Notes: generated from the letters alone by a model not told the origin. A DNA stretch of 64,000 nucleotides from Thermoleophilia bacterium (GCA_016650125.1 JAENWT010000001.1:62001-126000); one strand, 5' to 3'; positions 1-9,151 are shown, counted from the first letter of the stretch. Numbers and translations: made by a program.

Positions 1-1
1 C

Positions 2-904
2 GTCGACACCCGCACCTTCCTCCGGGTTCATTCAGGAATCGACAACATCGTCACCGCAATGGACTACTCCGAGGCGGCCAAACAGATGACCTACCGTAAT
101 TCGCTGAACCCCGGCGGAGTCACGATTGACGGCATGACCGATACCGTCGTAGGGGGACAACTTTCGTGGGAACAGGTGACCGGCGGCCAGGGCTCGGCCA
201 CCCTGATCGCCCGCGTCTCGACTGACATCTCACCGATCACGGTCTCCTCCTTCTACCTGGACAGCGAAGACGTCAGCAACAGCTCGATGCGGTGCTCCGG
301 CGACACCGATGCCTTTGGTGCGAGCGGACCGAATGTGGTCGGCACGAACAACTTCAATACGGACCCGACGGGTGCCGGGCCGGTCAAGCATCTGACGGCG
401 ACCCGTTACACCTACATCGATCCTCCGGGTGCAACCAGGGAGAAGGCCATGCTGCGCTCGCAGCAGGTCGACTCGCCGCTGGTGATCTCGACCGGCGCCG
501 GCACCGATCCGACCGATCCGATCCCGGACCCGGACCCCGATCCGCCCGGAACTCCCGGCCGGACCAACTGGGTCGGCCTCAAGGTCAGCGTCAAGCCCGC
601 CAGGGTGAAGGCCGGGATCGGCGAGCGAAAGGTATTCCGGGTCAAGGTCCGCAACATCGGCGACCTGCCGGGCAAGCGCCTGAAGGTCTGTCCGCGGGGT
701 AGCGACCGGCTCGTACGAACCGGCGACTGCAGGAAGATGAAGAAACTGCGTCCCGGCAAGTCAGCCGGATTCAGGTTCCGCGCAACGCTCCGCCACGCCG
801 CCGCCGACAAGCCGAAGGTGAAAATCAGATTCCGCGCGAAGGCCAACAACAGCAAGGCACGGGGGTCCGCCGGCATCATGCTCACCATTCCGTCTGGTCG
901 TTGA
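2..904 (+). CDS. Secreted/surface hypothetical protein, 5' end outside window
   Basis: The frame is open from base 2, so the gene begins upstream of the window and only its last 300 residues are visible. I do not recognise the N-terminal part. A proline/aspartate-rich linker (DPTDPIPDPDPDPPGTPG, around visible residue 175) leads to a C-terminal beta-rich stretch of about 110 residues with the pattern 'VKVRNIGDLPGKRLKVC', which resembles the CARDB/DUF11-like adhesion modules that often end extracellular actinobacterial proteins. Two cysteines in that module (VCPRGSD and GDCRKM) could form a disulfide. No catalytic motif is seen. The internal ATG at 59 is an unlikely start because coding character continues upstream of it. 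Confidence 0.6.
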   Translation, partial: VDTRTFLRVHSGIDNIVTAMDYSEAAKQMTYRNSLNPGGVTIDGMTDTVVGGQLSWEQVTGGQGSATLIARVSTDISPITVSSFYLDSEDVSNSSMRCSGDTDAFGASGPNVVGTNNFNTDPTGAGPVKHLTATRYTYIDPPGATREKAMLRSQQVDSPLVISTGAGTDPTDPIPDPDPDPPGTPGRTNWVGLKVSVKPARVKAGIGERKVFRVKVRNIGDLPGKRLKVCPRGSDRLVRTGDCRKMKKLRPGKSAGFRFRATLRHAAADKPKVKIRFRAKANNSKARGSAGIMLTIPSGR

Positions 905-926
905 TCGGTCTTCCGCGTTGGCGGGC

Positions 927-1655
927 TTAAATCCAGCTCGACGGGAATGCGCCCTGGGGGACCAGGCCGTCGTATTCCGGGAAGTAGCGGCGGGCGATGC
1001 GCTCGGCCGAGGTTCCTTCGAGGCTCGAATGCAGGTCGCCCACGGTCATCAAGACCCTGATCGTCGACGCGATCTGGAGGTCGGCCGCGGTCGGATCCTC
1101 GCCGTCGATCAGGCCCTGGTCGGCGAACGTGCTGATCTGTTTGACCATCCCGGGGAAGGCCTTGAGGTCTTCGGCCAGCAGCTCACAGGTGATGCCGTGG
1201 TACTTCCAGGTCGAGCGGATGAACTTCATGGCGAAGTCGGTTCCGGCCGGGTCGAGCGGACCGGCACCGCCGAAGATGCCCATCGCTTCGGGCCGGAAGT
1301 AGAGGGCGCCCCAGGGCAGCCGCCGCCCGAGGTCCTGGAGGTGACCGTCCGCCCAGGCCTCCGCGGCGCGGACCTCATCGGCGATCCCGGCCGGGTATAG
1401 CGGGTTCTCCGGGACCAGCTCTTCGAGACGCTCGAGGATCGCGGTCGAGCCGTGGACGAGTTCGCCGTCGATCGTCATGCCGGGAACCGTGCGCCTGCCT
1501 TCGCCGTAGATCTCCTCGACCTGGTTGCCGTGCTTGCCCATGTCGAGGTCGACCACTTCATATTCGAGGCCCTTGAGCTCGAGTGCGGCCCGGGCGGTCA
1601 TGCAGGGGTGGGACGGCGGCAGGACGTGAAGGGTGATCGTTCCGGCTGTTGGCAT
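927..1655 (-). CDS. Glutathione S-transferase-like protein
   Basis: 242 residues. The N-terminus (residues 5-85) has the thioredoxin-like fold pattern of GST N-domains: a beta strand, then SHPCMTARAALELKGLEYE, then a conserved cis-proline region 'RRTVPGMTIDGELVHGSTAI' that binds the gamma-glutamyl group in the family. The rest is a helical C-domain ending in 'ADLQIASTIRVL', the N-capping-box region of GSTs. The SHPC motif places a cysteine where active-site Ser/Cys occurs. Actinomycetes generally lack glutathione, so the physiological thiol is uncertain. It is a single gene reading away from the thioesterase. The ATG at 1655 begins directly at the fold. Confidence 0.75.
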   Translation of the reverse strand: MPTAGTITLHVLPPSHPCMTARAALELKGLEYEVVDLDMGKHGNQVEEIYGEGRRTVPGMTIDGELVHGSTAILERLEELVPENPLYPAGIADEVRAAEAWADGHLQDLGRRLPWGALYFRPEAMGIFGGAGPLDPAGTDFAMKFIRSTWKYHGITCELLAEDLKAFPGMVKQISTFADQGLIDGEDPTAADLQIASTIRVLMTVGDLHSSLEGTSAERIARRYFPEYDGLVPQGAFPSSWI

Positions 1656-1755
1656 ACGGAAACCCTACCGCCCGTCTGACGGCAGGCAGATCGGGCCGAA
1701 CCGCTACCGTGACGGCATGAAGAACCAGCGCGCTTTGAACGGCTGAGGCCGGACC

Positions 1756-2577
1756 TTGGCCGCACCGGGTGAAGACTTGGTACCGGCAAGCCTGGCCGTG
1801 CCGAAGGGCGGCCAGAGCTACGAGCTGACCGGCATGTCACGCGGCCCGTGGCAGGCCGATGCCGCCCACGGCGGGCCCCCGGCCGCACTGCTCGTGCGGG
1901 AGGCCGAGAGGCATTGTGACGACGGGCAGCTGCGTCTGCTCTCGCTTTCGAGCACTTTCTACGGGCCGGTGATGCTCGGCGGGATCGAGATCACCTCCGA
2001 GGTGGTGAAGCCCGGCCAGCGCCAGAAGGTGGTCTCGCTGACCCTCTCTTCGAATGGTCGCACCGCAATCGAGGCGCGGGCCATCCTGATCAGGGTGGCC
2101 GACGTAGAGCTGCCGGACACGGTCGAGCCGATAGAGCCGGAGATGACCCCGATCGAAGAGGGCGCCGAGGTCGAGCGCGGCCTCTGGTTTCCGGGGGACG
2201 AGATCGCTTTCCACCGGACCGCGAACACGGTGAAAGTCGTCGAGGGCGGCCCCGAGACGGTCAACCACACCGGGGCGGCGTGGTTCCACCTCGACTGCCT
2301 GGTGGTTCCCGATGAGGTGGTGACCCCGGCCCAGCGCGCGGCCGCCGCAGCCGACTTCGGCAACGGGCTGGCCCACCCGGTGCCGTTCGGCGAGTACCTG
2401 TTCGTCAACTGCGATCTCAACGTCAATCTCCTGCGGGAACCGGCAGGGGAGTGGATCGGCCTCGTCTCGAGGACGGATGTCGACCGGATCGGGTCCGGAT
2501 TGACGGTGACCGAGCTCCATGACGTGGGCGGCCGCTTCGGCTCGGCGAGCCAGAGCCTCTACGTGGATCGCGCCTGA
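1756..2577 (+). CDS. Acyl-CoA thioesterase family protein (TesB/hotdog type)
   Basis: 273 residues with two hotdog-like halves. The first contains 'RGPWQADAAHGGPPAALLVREAE', the typical 'W...G...HGG' opening of TesB-like thioesterases; the second contains 'WFHLDCLVVPDE' and the terminal 'DRIGSGLTVTELHDVGGRFG', where a conserved DxGG-like segment lies. The family hydrolyses acyl-CoA esters in the cytoplasm. The start is a TTG at 1756 without a clear Shine-Dalgarno; a GTG at 1798, just before the conserved part, is an equally good alternative. It stands alone between the GST-like gene and the broken HAD gene. Confidence 0.7.
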   Translation: MAAPGEDLVPASLAVPKGGQSYELTGMSRGPWQADAAHGGPPAALLVREAERHCDDGQLRLLSLSSTFYGPVMLGGIEITSEVVKPGQRQKVVSLTLSSNGRTAIEARAILIRVADVELPDTVEPIEPEMTPIEEGAEVERGLWFPGDEIAFHRTANTVKVVEGGPETVNHTGAAWFHLDCLVVPDEVVTPAQRAAAAADFGNGLAHPVPFGEYLFVNCDLNVNLLREPAGEWIGLVSRTDVDRIGSGLTVTELHDVGGRFGSASQSLYVDRA

Positions 2578-2602
2578 CTTCAACTGATTTGTCCGTTCGT
2601 AC

Positions 2603-3069
2603 ATGGGCGGAACGGGGTACTGGGTCTACATTGGAACCATCACCTTTTCGCCCAAGAACCCCGGAGCCTTGCTGCTCGACATTGACGGTGTCCTCCACGT
2701 CGGCGACGAGCCGATTCCCGGCGCGGTCGAGGCGTGCAGGCAGCTGCGATCGGAGGTCGGAGCGATTCGCCTGGTCACCAATACGAGTTCGGTTTCGCGC
2801 CAGACGGTGATCGACCGGGTCATCGGATTCGGGTTCGAGGTCGAGCCGGAGGAAGTGCTCACGCCGGCCGCGATGGCCGTGCGTTACTGCCGGTCGAAGG
2901 GCTACGAAAAGGTGAACCTGCTGGTCGCCAAGTCGCTGCGCGCGGACCTCGAGGAGATCGACGTGGTCGGGACCGACGAACAGGCCGATGCGATCGTCCT
3001 CGGCGACCTCGGTTCGATGTTCAACGCGCAAACGCTCAACTTCGCCTTTCGACAGCTGTTGAACGGGGC
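2603..3069 (+). pseudogene. HAD-IIA (NagD/LHPP-like) phosphatase, 3' truncated
   Basis: The readable part has the HAD motif I 'LLLDIDGVLHVGDEPIPGA' (DxD nucleophile pair) and motif II 'VTNTSS', and follows the LHPP/NagD family up to 'LNFAFRQLLNGA'. A complete member is about 250-270 residues; here similarity stops after about 155 codons and the frame continues into arginine-rich nonsense, which is the antisense of the neighbouring HipA-like gene. The motif III lysine and motif IV aspartates that complete the active site are therefore missing. The product is unlikely to be an active phosphatase. The loss coincides exactly with the loss of the opposing gene's end, so this is a deletion or an assembly chimera. 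The true start is uncertain (ATG 2603, or a later codon nearer 'ALLLDIDG'). Confidence 0.7.
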
Positions 3070-3569
3070 TGCGAAAGCGGCAGGTCGCCGTGCTGGCGGA
3101 AGAAGGCGGCGCCGTGGTCGATCAGCCAGGTCTGACGGTGCCAGGTCAACAGGTTCGGATTGCGTGGGGTCCGGTCGATGTTGGTCACCAGGGCATCGAA
3201 CCAGACGATGTCGGCCGCCAGGTCAGGGTCGAAGGAGTCAGCCGGCAGGGTGAAGGGGAGGGAACCCGGCAGGAAGTCCATGCCGAGGTTCCCGCCGGGG
3301 CTGGCCTCGATCAGCTCCTGGATCTCCGGATCGGGCTCGGCGTGGCCGAGCTCAGGAGAGATCTCGATGCGCACCAGTTCCGGCACGGACAAGCCGATCA
3401 GTCGGCCGAGCTCGCCCGCGACGACCTCGGCGACGAGGGCTCCAGGGCCCTGGCCGGCACCACGAAACTTGACGACGTAGAGACCGTCGTCGTCGGCTTC
3501 GACCAGGCCGGGCAGGGAACCGCCTTCCCGGAGTGCGGTCACGTATCTGGTGGCGATCACCTCACGCAT
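3070..3569 (-). pseudogene. HipA-like kinase-fold protein, 3' truncated
   Basis: The reading from ATG 3569 begins 'MREVIATRYVT', then 'LPGLVEADDDGLYVVKFRGAGQGP' and 'LVANIDRT'-like 'WFDALVTNIDRTPRNPNLL' followed by 'WLIDHGAAFF'. This is the HipA-family kinase-like group that databases often mislabel as class I/II aminotransferase. The N-D-R and D-H motifs correspond to the catalytic and metal-binding loops of the HipA/PI-kinase fold. The family runs on about 60-100 residues beyond 'IDHGAA'; here that part is replaced by antisense HAD sequence. An alternative start at 3647 would add 26 residues. Function in this family is unknown; it is not a clear toxin-antitoxin pair. Confidence 0.65.
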
Positions 3570-3674
3570 CGCTTCAAGGTTCGCAGACAGATAGGCTTCG
3601 CCGGTCTCGAACCCATGATTCGCATGCTTCGGAAGTAACCACTTCACCCGTTACCTATTGAAAGGAATCACTTA

Positions 3675-4064
3675 GTGCTTCTAGCAACATACGAACTCGG
3701 TGACGCGCTGCTCACCGCCCTCGCGGTTTTCTTCTTCGTGATCTGGATCTGGGTGATCCTGGCGATCATCATGGACATCTTCCGCGACCACGAGTTGTCG
3801 GGCGGGGCCAAGGCCGTGTGGATCTTCTTCCTGTTCATCCTGGCGCCGTTAACTGCCCTCGTATACCTGGTCGTCCGCGGCTCAGGCATGCGTGAGCGGG
3901 CCATCAAGGAGCAGGCCGACCAGAAGAAACATTTTGATGCGTACGTCCGTGATACCGCCGCAACCTCGCCGGCCGACGAGCTGCACAAGCTCGATCAGCT
4001 CAGGCAGAGCGGCGGCGTGACCGAAGACGAGTACAACAAGATGAAGGCCAAGATCATCGGCTGA
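3675..4064 (+). CDS. Membrane protein with PLDc_N and SHOCT domains
   Basis: 129 residues. Two hydrophobic segments at about residues 12-32 and 47-68 flank a charged turn, matching the 'PLDc_N' membrane module found in phospholipase D-like and actinobacterial small proteins. The C-terminus 'ELHKLDQLRQSGGVTEDEYNKMKAKIIG' is a SHOCT domain, a short helical oligomerisation motif. The start is GTG 3675, preceded by AAAGGA at a good distance. A stable hairpin follows 29 bases after the stop. Role unknown; such proteins are usually thought to assemble at the membrane. Confidence 0.75.
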   Translation: MLLATYELGDALLTALAVFFFVIWIWVILAIIMDIFRDHELSGGAKAVWIFFLFILAPLTALVYLVVRGSGMRERAIKEQADQKKHFDAYVRDTAATSPADELHKLDQLRQSGGVTEDEYNKMKAKIIG

Positions 4065-4092
4065 ATCGAGCCGCTTGACCTGAGATTCACCG

Positions 4093-4120
4093 AAACGGCC
4101 ACCCAATCGCGTGGCCGTTT
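4093..4120 (+). terminator. Intrinsic terminator-like hairpin
   Basis: A perfect 10-bp stem (AAACGGCCAC / GTGGCCGTTT) with an 8-base loop lies just after the SHOCT gene and before the next GTG start. The T-rich 3' flank (TTTCACGTTTCGGTTT) is imperfect, as is common in high-GC genomes. Confidence 0.75.
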
Positions 4121-4166
4121 CACGTTTCGGTTTCATGACCGGCAGGGCGGGCTCTAGACTGCGCCG

Positions 4167-5291
4167 GTGAACAAAGTTCTGATCAGCCTTGTCGCCGTCA
4201 TCGCCCTGCTCGCCGCCGGGGCGATCGGATACTCACTCGGCAGCTCGAAGGACGACACCGCACCGCCGGCGGAAGAGGAGACGAGCGTGCCCGTGACCGG
4301 AACCTCCGGACCCACAGAAACCGGCGACACGGCCGAGCCCGAAACGACAACCGTGACCGCCGGCGATCCCTTCAACGGGCTCAACCTGACCGCGTACACA
4401 CCGGGTGGCTACGGAACCATGGAGGCGCGCCAGGACATCCAGCTGCTCAAGAACATCGGCAGCACCTCGGTCACGATCGTGCCCACTTGGTACGTGCAGA
4501 ACACCTCGGCCAACGAGATCAAGCCGAACGCCAAGAAGACTCCGACCGACGAAAGCCTGGGCAAGGTCATCTCCTGGGCCAAGCAGGCCGGCCTCAAGGT
4601 GATTTTCAAGCCCCATATCGACTCGATGGACCAGACCTTCCGCGGCGAGATCCAGCCCGCCGACCGGGCCGCCTGGTTCAGCTCTTACGGGAACTTCATC
4701 GGCCACTACGCCGGACTCGCGGCCAACAACGGCGTCGATGTATTCGCGGTCGGAACGGAACTCAAGTCGCTCTCCGGCGACACCGATCCCTGGAAGAAGA
4801 TGATCGAGGACGTGCGCGCCAAGTTCGGCGGCCAGCTGACTTACGCCGCCAACTGGGACGAGGTCGACCAGGTCCAGTTCTGGGACTCGCTCGACGTGAT
4901 CGGGGTCGATGCGTATTACCCGCTCGCGAGCGAGGGTCAGGTGCTCACCGAAGACGATCTGGTCAGCGCCTGGCAGACCCCGATCTCGAGTCTGGAAGCG
5001 ACCAACACCAAGTGGGGCAAGCCGATCATGTTCACCGAGATCGGCTACCCGTCACAGGCCGGCGCCGCTGCGCACCCTTACGAGGTCCGCCCGGACGATC
5101 CGCCCGACCAGGCTGCCCAGGCCGTCGCCTACCGCGCCGCTTTCGCCGCCTTCGCCGACAAGCCCTGGTTCCAGGGCATGAACTGGTGGAGCTGGCGGGC
5201 CGATCCCGGCAAAAACGAGAAGCTCAAGATCGACTACTCGCCGGAAGGCAAAGAGGCCGAACAGGTTCTGGCCGACAACCAGGCCGGATGA
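4167..5291 (+). CDS. GH113-like glycoside hydrolase-family protein, membrane anchored
   Basis: 374 residues. An N-terminal hydrophobic segment (residues 4-26) acts as signal or anchor and is followed by a Thr/Glu-rich linker to residue 70. The remainder is a TIM-barrel of the GH113 / 'GTA-like TIM barrel' type: '[15 protein letters not shown]', '[11 protein letters not shown]', '[12 protein letters not shown]', '[10 protein letters not shown]' (putative acid/base Glu after a beta strand), '[11 protein letters not shown]' and '[11 protein letters not shown]' (putative nucleophile Glu), ending in '[12 protein letters not shown]'. The family includes beta-mannanases. The product acts outside the membrane, presumably on a beta-linked glycan. 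Its stop overlaps the next ATG (ATGA), suggesting co-translation. Start GTG 4167 directly precedes the signal segment. Confidence 0.8.
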   Translation: MNKVLISLVAVIALLAAGAIGYSLGSSKDDTAPPAEEETSVPVTGTSGPTETGDTAEPETTTVTAGDPFNGLNLTAYTPGGYGTMEARQDIQLLKNIGSTSVTIVPTWYVQNTSANEIKPNAKKTPTDESLGKVISWAKQAGLKVIFKPHIDSMDQTFRGEIQPADRAAWFSSYGNFIGHYAGLAANNGVDVFAVGTELKSLSGDTDPWKKMIEDVRAKFGGQLTYAANWDEVDQVQFWDSLDVIGVDAYYPLASEGQVLTEDDLVSAWQTPISSLEATNTKWGKPIMFTEIGYPSQAGAAAHPYEVRPDDPPDQAAQAVAYRAAFAAFADKPWFQGMNWWSWRADPGKNEKLKIDYSPEGKEAEQVLADNQAG

Positions 5292-6298
5292 AACTCTCCG
5301 TGCTCGACCTCATCCCCGTGGTCGAAGGCTCGACCCCGGCCGTGGCCCTGGCCAACTCGACCGAACTGGTACAGCGGGCCGAGAGCCTGGGCTACACCCG
5401 TCACTGGGTCGCGGAGCACCACAACATGCCCGGCATCGCCAGTTCGGCCCCGGCGGTCGTGATCGCCCACCTGGCCGCGAATTCCGAGACGATCCGGGTG
5501 GGCTCCGGCGGCGTGATGCTGCCCAATCACCAGCCGCTGGTCATCGCCGAGCAGTTCGGAACCCTGGATGCGCTCCATCCGGGCCGGATCGACCTCGGCA
5601 TCGGCCGGGCACCGGGCACCGACCAGATGACCGCCGCAGCACTCCGCCGGTCGATGGACCCGATTTCCGACGAGGACCTGCCGAAGCAGCTCGGTGAACT
5701 TCTGGGTTTCTTCACCGGAGAGTGGGCCTCCGGTCATCCCTATTCGAACATCACCGCAGTCCCGGGTCGGGGCAATCAGCCCCAGATCTGGTTGCTCGGC
5801 TCGAGCGGCTACACGGCCCAGGTCGCCGGACTGATGGGCATGCCGTACTCCTTCGCTCACCATTTCAGCGCCCAGAACACTTTGCCGGCGGTCGAACTCT
5901 ATCGGAACCGGTTCACACCTTCCGAATATCTCCAGGAGCCGCAGGTGATGGTCGCGGTCGGCGTGATCTGCGCCGAGACCGATGAGCAGGCCCGCTGGCT
6001 GGCCGGGCCGTCACGCCTGGCGTTCTCCAGGCTGCGACAAGGAAGGCCGGGCCGGTTCCCTTCCCCGGAAGAGGCGGCGGCGCATGATTTCACCCCGGAT
6101 GAAGAGTCGGTCATATCCTCGATCGCAAAAGGACATATCTTCGGGTCTCCGGAAACCGTGCGTGAGCGTCTGAACGAGCTTGTCGAAGCAACCGGGGCGG
6201 ACGAATTGATGATTTCCACCATGGTCTTCGACCCCGCAGACCGGATTCGCTCGTTTGAACTGGTGGCTGAGGCCATGAGCCTCGTTCCGTCTGGCTGA
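5288..6298 (+). CDS. LLM-class (luciferase-like) flavin-dependent oxidoreductase
   Basis: 336 residues. The sequence shows the bacterial-luciferase-like TIM-barrel pattern: '[21 protein letters not shown]', '[26 protein letters not shown]', '[14 protein letters not shown]'. These are the hallmarks of the group typified by YhbW-like proteins, which use FMNH2 or F420H2. The substrate is not predictable. The ATG at 5288 overlaps the stop of the GH113-like gene by 4 bases, so the two are probably co-translated even though a functional link is not obvious. A longer open frame extends upstream but only as the shadow of the preceding gene. Confidence 0.85.
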   Translation: MKLSVLDLIPVVEGSTPAVALANSTELVQRAESLGYTRHWVAEHHNMPGIASSAPAVVIAHLAANSETIRVGSGGVMLPNHQPLVIAEQFGTLDALHPGRIDLGIGRAPGTDQMTAAALRRSMDPISDEDLPKQLGELLGFFTGEWASGHPYSNITAVPGRGNQPQIWLLGSSGYTAQVAGLMGMPYSFAHHFSAQNTLPAVELYRNRFTPSEYLQEPQVMVAVGVICAETDEQARWLAGPSRLAFSRLRQGRPGRFPSPEEAAAHDFTPDEESVISSIAKGHIFGSPETVRERLNELVEATGADELMISTMVFDPADRIRSFELVAEAMSLVPSG

Positions 6299-6410
6299 AC
6301 GGCCAATTTCCTCTTTTTGCACGGTGTCTCCCATAAATCGGGAAAGGAAGAGGCCGGGAAGCCCGGCTCGCTACGGTGTTCTTTCGTCTGCCATCGGTGG
6401 ACGCTCTCAC

Positions 6411-7652
6411 ATGCCTAACCATTTCTCCAACATTCAAAGCGGCCGCGGTCGTCTGATGGCCGTCGCGCTTGCGCTGCTGGCCACGCTTATCTGCAGTTTT
6501 ATCGCCCTTCAGAGCGGTCGGGCCGATGCCGTGACGCCGCAGGAGAAGTACGACAACGCTCGTAACAAGCTCAATGACATCGCCAGCTCGGTCGATGGCC
6601 TCAAGGCACAGGTCGCCGAGGACAACCGCCAGATCGACAGCTTGCTCGGAGAACTCGCCGGGCTGACCGCGACGGCCGACGCCCTCGACGCGAAACTTGC
6701 CGCCAAACAGGCGAAGCTCGACAAGGTCGAAGCGGAGCTGGCCCGCGAGCGTGCCCATCTGAAGAAGGTCAAGGCGCACCTCCAGCGGGCCCTCGATGTC
6801 CTCCGTGAACAGCTTGTCGCCCTCTATATGTCGGGCACACCCGACGTCGCCGACATGGTGCTCGGTTCTTCGAGCTGGGACGAGATCGTCTCGCGCAGTG
6901 ATTACGCCGAGGCCATCCAGGACCGCGACGAAGCGGTCATCGGCCGGGTAACGGACCTGAGGAACGAAGTCACCGCGATCGTCGATCGTATGAGGACCCA
7001 GCAGGAACAGCTTGAGAAGGCCCGCGACGAGATTGCCGTCGAGGCAAAGGCCGCGGACGTTGCCCGTGACGCCGTTGCTTCCCAGAGGGCAGCGATCCAG
7101 GCCACGAGTGACTCACGCTCGGCCCGCATCGCCGCACTCCAGGAACAGGCCGGCGACATCGAAGGCAATCTGCCCGACCTCAGCGTCGACCCGGCCAGCA
7201 GCTCGGCCGGCCAGCAGCCCGCGCCGGTCAACGGCCAGACGGCCGTGCTCGGCTCCGATGGACTCGCCGCCGCACCCGCGGGCGCCCCGCAGGCCGTCAA
7301 GGACGTCATCGCCGCGGCCAACTCGATCGAGGATCTGCCGTATATCTGGGGCGGCGGCCACGGATCTTTTGAATCTTCCGGTTATGACTGTTCAGGTGCG
7401 GTCAGTTTCGCCCTGCACGGCGGAGGGCTGATCTCGTCTCCGCTCGACTCGACTGGACTCACCACATGGGGAGAACCGGGTGAAGGCAATTGGATCACCG
7501 TTTACGGCAACTCCGGGCACGTCTACGCCGTGATCGCCGGCCTCCGCTGGGACACATCCGGCACCGGAGGCTCGGGACCGGGCTGGTCGACCGACACTGT
7601 CTCGTTCCAGGACCCGTCGGCCTTTGTCGCGCGTCACCCCTCCGGGTTGTGA
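6411..7652 (+). CDS. Secreted coiled-coil NlpC/P60 peptidoglycan hydrolase
   Basis: 413 residues. A signal peptide covers residues 15-40 (GRLMAVALALLATLICSFIA), followed by a long coiled coil (residues 45-260) of the PcsB/CwlO N-terminal kind. A linker leads to a C-terminal NlpC/P60 domain: 'YIWGGGHG', catalytic Cys in 'YDCSGAVSFAL', and catalytic His in 'GNSGHVYAVI'. The family cleaves stem peptides (D-Glu-mDAP bonds) outside the cell, and the coiled coil normally keeps the enzyme inactive until an FtsEX-like partner activates it. The coiled coil is clearly paralogous to that of the M23 protein at 49.4 kb (shared 'QDRDE..(V/I)GRV..LR(N/D)E'). Start ATG 6411 chosen because it sits just before the signal peptide. 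Confidence 0.88.
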   Translation: MPNHFSNIQSGRGRLMAVALALLATLICSFIALQSGRADAVTPQEKYDNARNKLNDIASSVDGLKAQVAEDNRQIDSLLGELAGLTATADALDAKLAAKQAKLDKVEAELARERAHLKKVKAHLQRALDVLREQLVALYMSGTPDVADMVLGSSSWDEIVSRSDYAEAIQDRDEAVIGRVTDLRNEVTAIVDRMRTQQEQLEKARDEIAVEAKAADVARDAVASQRAAIQATSDSRSARIAALQEQAGDIEGNLPDLSVDPASSSAGQQPAPVNGQTAVLGSDGLAAAPAGAPQAVKDVIAAANSIEDLPYIWGGGHGSFESSGYDCSGAVSFALHGGGLISSPLDSTGLTTWGEPGEGNWITVYGNSGHVYAVIAGLRWDTSGTGGSGPGWSTDTVSFQDPSAFVARHPSGL

Positions 7653-7760
7653 GCGCCAGCCGGCGAGATGCCGGTAGGAGGGTTTGGACGGCGAAGCTGC
7701 CGCATGGACAAGGCGCAGTTTGGCAATCCGGGAGTCGAAGGTGGCGACTATCATTGCGAA

Positions 7761-7772
7761 GCTACTTGTAGC
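7761..7772 (+). promoter_or_regulatory. Palindrome upstream of the BlaI-type gene
   Basis: GCTACTTGTAGC, arms GCTAC and GTAGC around TT, lies 30 bases before the BlaI-family start. BlaI/MecI/CopY repressors bind TACA/TGTA-type dyads and autoregulate, so this is a candidate autoregulatory operator. Assignment is by position only. Confidence 0.4.
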
Positions 7773-7801
7773 CAGCAAGCCGGATCCGCTAAGGAGAACC
7801 C

Positions 7802-8197
7802 ATCCCGAAAAAGAGAAACAGTTCCGAGATCCGCGGTAACCTCCAGGCGGAGATCATGACCGCGGTCTGGAAGCTGGGTGAAGCGACCGTCGAACAGGTG
7901 CGCTCCGAACTTCCGGCAGGCAGTCGACCCGCCTACAACACGGTCCAAACCGTGCTCAACCGGCTGGAAGCCCGGAAGATGCTTGTCCGCGTCAAAGATG
8001 GGCGGGCGCACCTCTACAAGCCGTCCCTCGAGGAATCCGAATTCGTCACGAGATCGCTTGAAGAGCGCTTGGCCGAGGCTTCGCCGAAAGCCCGCCGGCT
8101 CGCCCTCCTCAACCTCGTCGATGAACTCGAGCCCGGCGAAGTGGACGAGATCGCCCAGCGGGCAAAACAGATCCAGGCTCGCCGTGGGGGTTCCTGA
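7802..8197 (+). CDS. blaI: BlaI/MecI/CopY-family transcriptional repressor
   Basis: 131 residues. The sequence 'EIRGNLQAEIMTAVWKLGEATVEQVRSEL' followed by 'PAYNTVQTVLNRLEARKML' is the winged-helix domain of the BlaI/MecI family; the C-terminal half provides dimerisation. These repressors are cleaved by a partner M56 metallopeptidase, and such a gene follows immediately with its ATG directly after this stop. The homology requires a start upstream of the ATG at 7856: the only position that fits is ATC 7802 (I/M-P-K-K-R-N-S-S), placed 5 bases after a perfect AAGGAG. ATC is a rare start; a base error for ATG is possible. Using ATG 7856 would remove the first recognition helix. Confidence 0.85.
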   Translation: MPKKRNSSEIRGNLQAEIMTAVWKLGEATVEQVRSELPAGSRPAYNTVQTVLNRLEARKMLVRVKDGRAHLYKPSLEESEFVTRSLEERLAEASPKARRLALLNLVDELEPGEVDEIAQRAKQIQARRGGS

Positions 8198-9151
8198 ATG
8201 CCAATCCTCGTCGTGGTCGCTGTTTTTTCGCTTTTGATGGTCGGCGCCACTCGTCTCCTTCCGCTGGATCGAGTCGCTCCCCCGATCGCCATCGCCTGCT
8301 GGCTTTGCGTGCTGGCCGTAGGCGCGATCACGACCGTCCTGGCTACCGGGCTGGTGGTCGTCTTTTTCCCCGAGACCGCGATCTACTCGTTGATTGCCGG
8401 GTGGTGCGTCCACGTCTCATTGCCGGTCTTTTCTCCTCACATTGGACTTTCGGGCCACTCGGTTCTTCACGCTGCGATGGTGGTGCCCGCGTCCGGTCTG
8501 CCGGCATCAATGTTTTGGTTGCTCTCCAGGCTCACAAACGGCTGGTGGGCACTCCGCAACCGTCTCCAGTCCTCGATCAAAACGAATCAAGGCTGGACCT
8601 TGATCGAGGATGAATCGATCGTCATGGGAGTGGCGCCGCTGGGCCGGAGTCGCATAGTGGTTTCTGACGCTGCGGTGAGGGCCATGGATCCAGACGAGCT
8701 CGAAGCCGGACTCTGCCATGAAACGGGTCACATCCGGCGGGGGCATCGTTCAATCCTGCTCACGTCGCGAGTCCTCGCAGCACTCGGGTTCGCCTTTCCT
8801 GGAACTCGACAGGCGCAGAGGGATCTTCATCAGGCCTTGGAGCGCGACGCCGACGATTACGCCGTACGACAGACCAAGGACCCGCTCGCACTCGCTAGCG
8901 CGATCTGCAAAGCCGCAACTGGTCCCCAGCCCGCCGGAGGTATCAGTCTCGGGGGAGGGCGAATCGGTCGACGCCTTGACTATCTCGAGGACGACCTGAC
9001 TCTGGTCGGTCCGTACATTCGCCGGGGGATGCGGCTGGTCGCCCTGACGTTCGTGGCCGGCACATTGATGTTTGCCGTATCAGCTTCGACCTGGGTAGCC
9101 GGATCCTCCGCCGGAGGTCATGCGTCTTCGATCAGCAGTAACGATTGTTGA
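8198..9151 (+). CDS. M56-family membrane metallopeptidase (BlaR1/MecR1-like)
   Basis: 317 residues. Three or four hydrophobic segments occur in the first 120 residues and one near residues 275-295. The zinc-protease motif is HETGH within 'AGLCHETGHIRRGH' (about residue 178), with a downstream 'ERDADDYAV' providing the third ligand, the M56/M48-like arrangement. There is no C-terminal penicillin-binding sensor domain, so it is a short BlaR1-type protease. Paired with the BlaI repressor it probably relays an envelope or metal signal by cleaving the repressor. Which signal is unknown; the copper island follows. Confidence 0.85.
   Translation: MPILVVVAVFSLLMVGATRLLPLDRVAPPIAIACWLCVLAVGAITTVLATGLVVVFFPETAIYSLIAGWCVHVSLPVFSPHIGLSGHSVLHAAMVVPASGLPASMFWLLSRLTNGWWALRNRLQSSIKTNQGWTLIEDESIVMGVAPLGRSRIVVSDAAVRAMDPDELEAGLCHETGHIRRGHRSILLTSRVLAALGFAFPGTRQAQRDLHQALERDADDYAVRQTKDPLALASAICKAATGPQPAGGISLGGGRIGRRLDYLEDDLTLVGPYIRRGMRLVALTFVAGTLMFAVSASTWVAGSSAGGHASSISSNDC

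Noticed and set aside
4487-5287. Upstream extension of the luciferase-like gene
   Set aside because: The frame is open only as a shadow of the GH113-like gene; the family N-terminus starts at ATG 5288.
6299-6410. Possible riboswitch before the NlpC/P60 gene (c-di-AMP type elements occur before such genes in actinomycetes)
   Set aside because: I could not find the conserved core of the ydaO-type element or another known riboswitch in these 112 bases.
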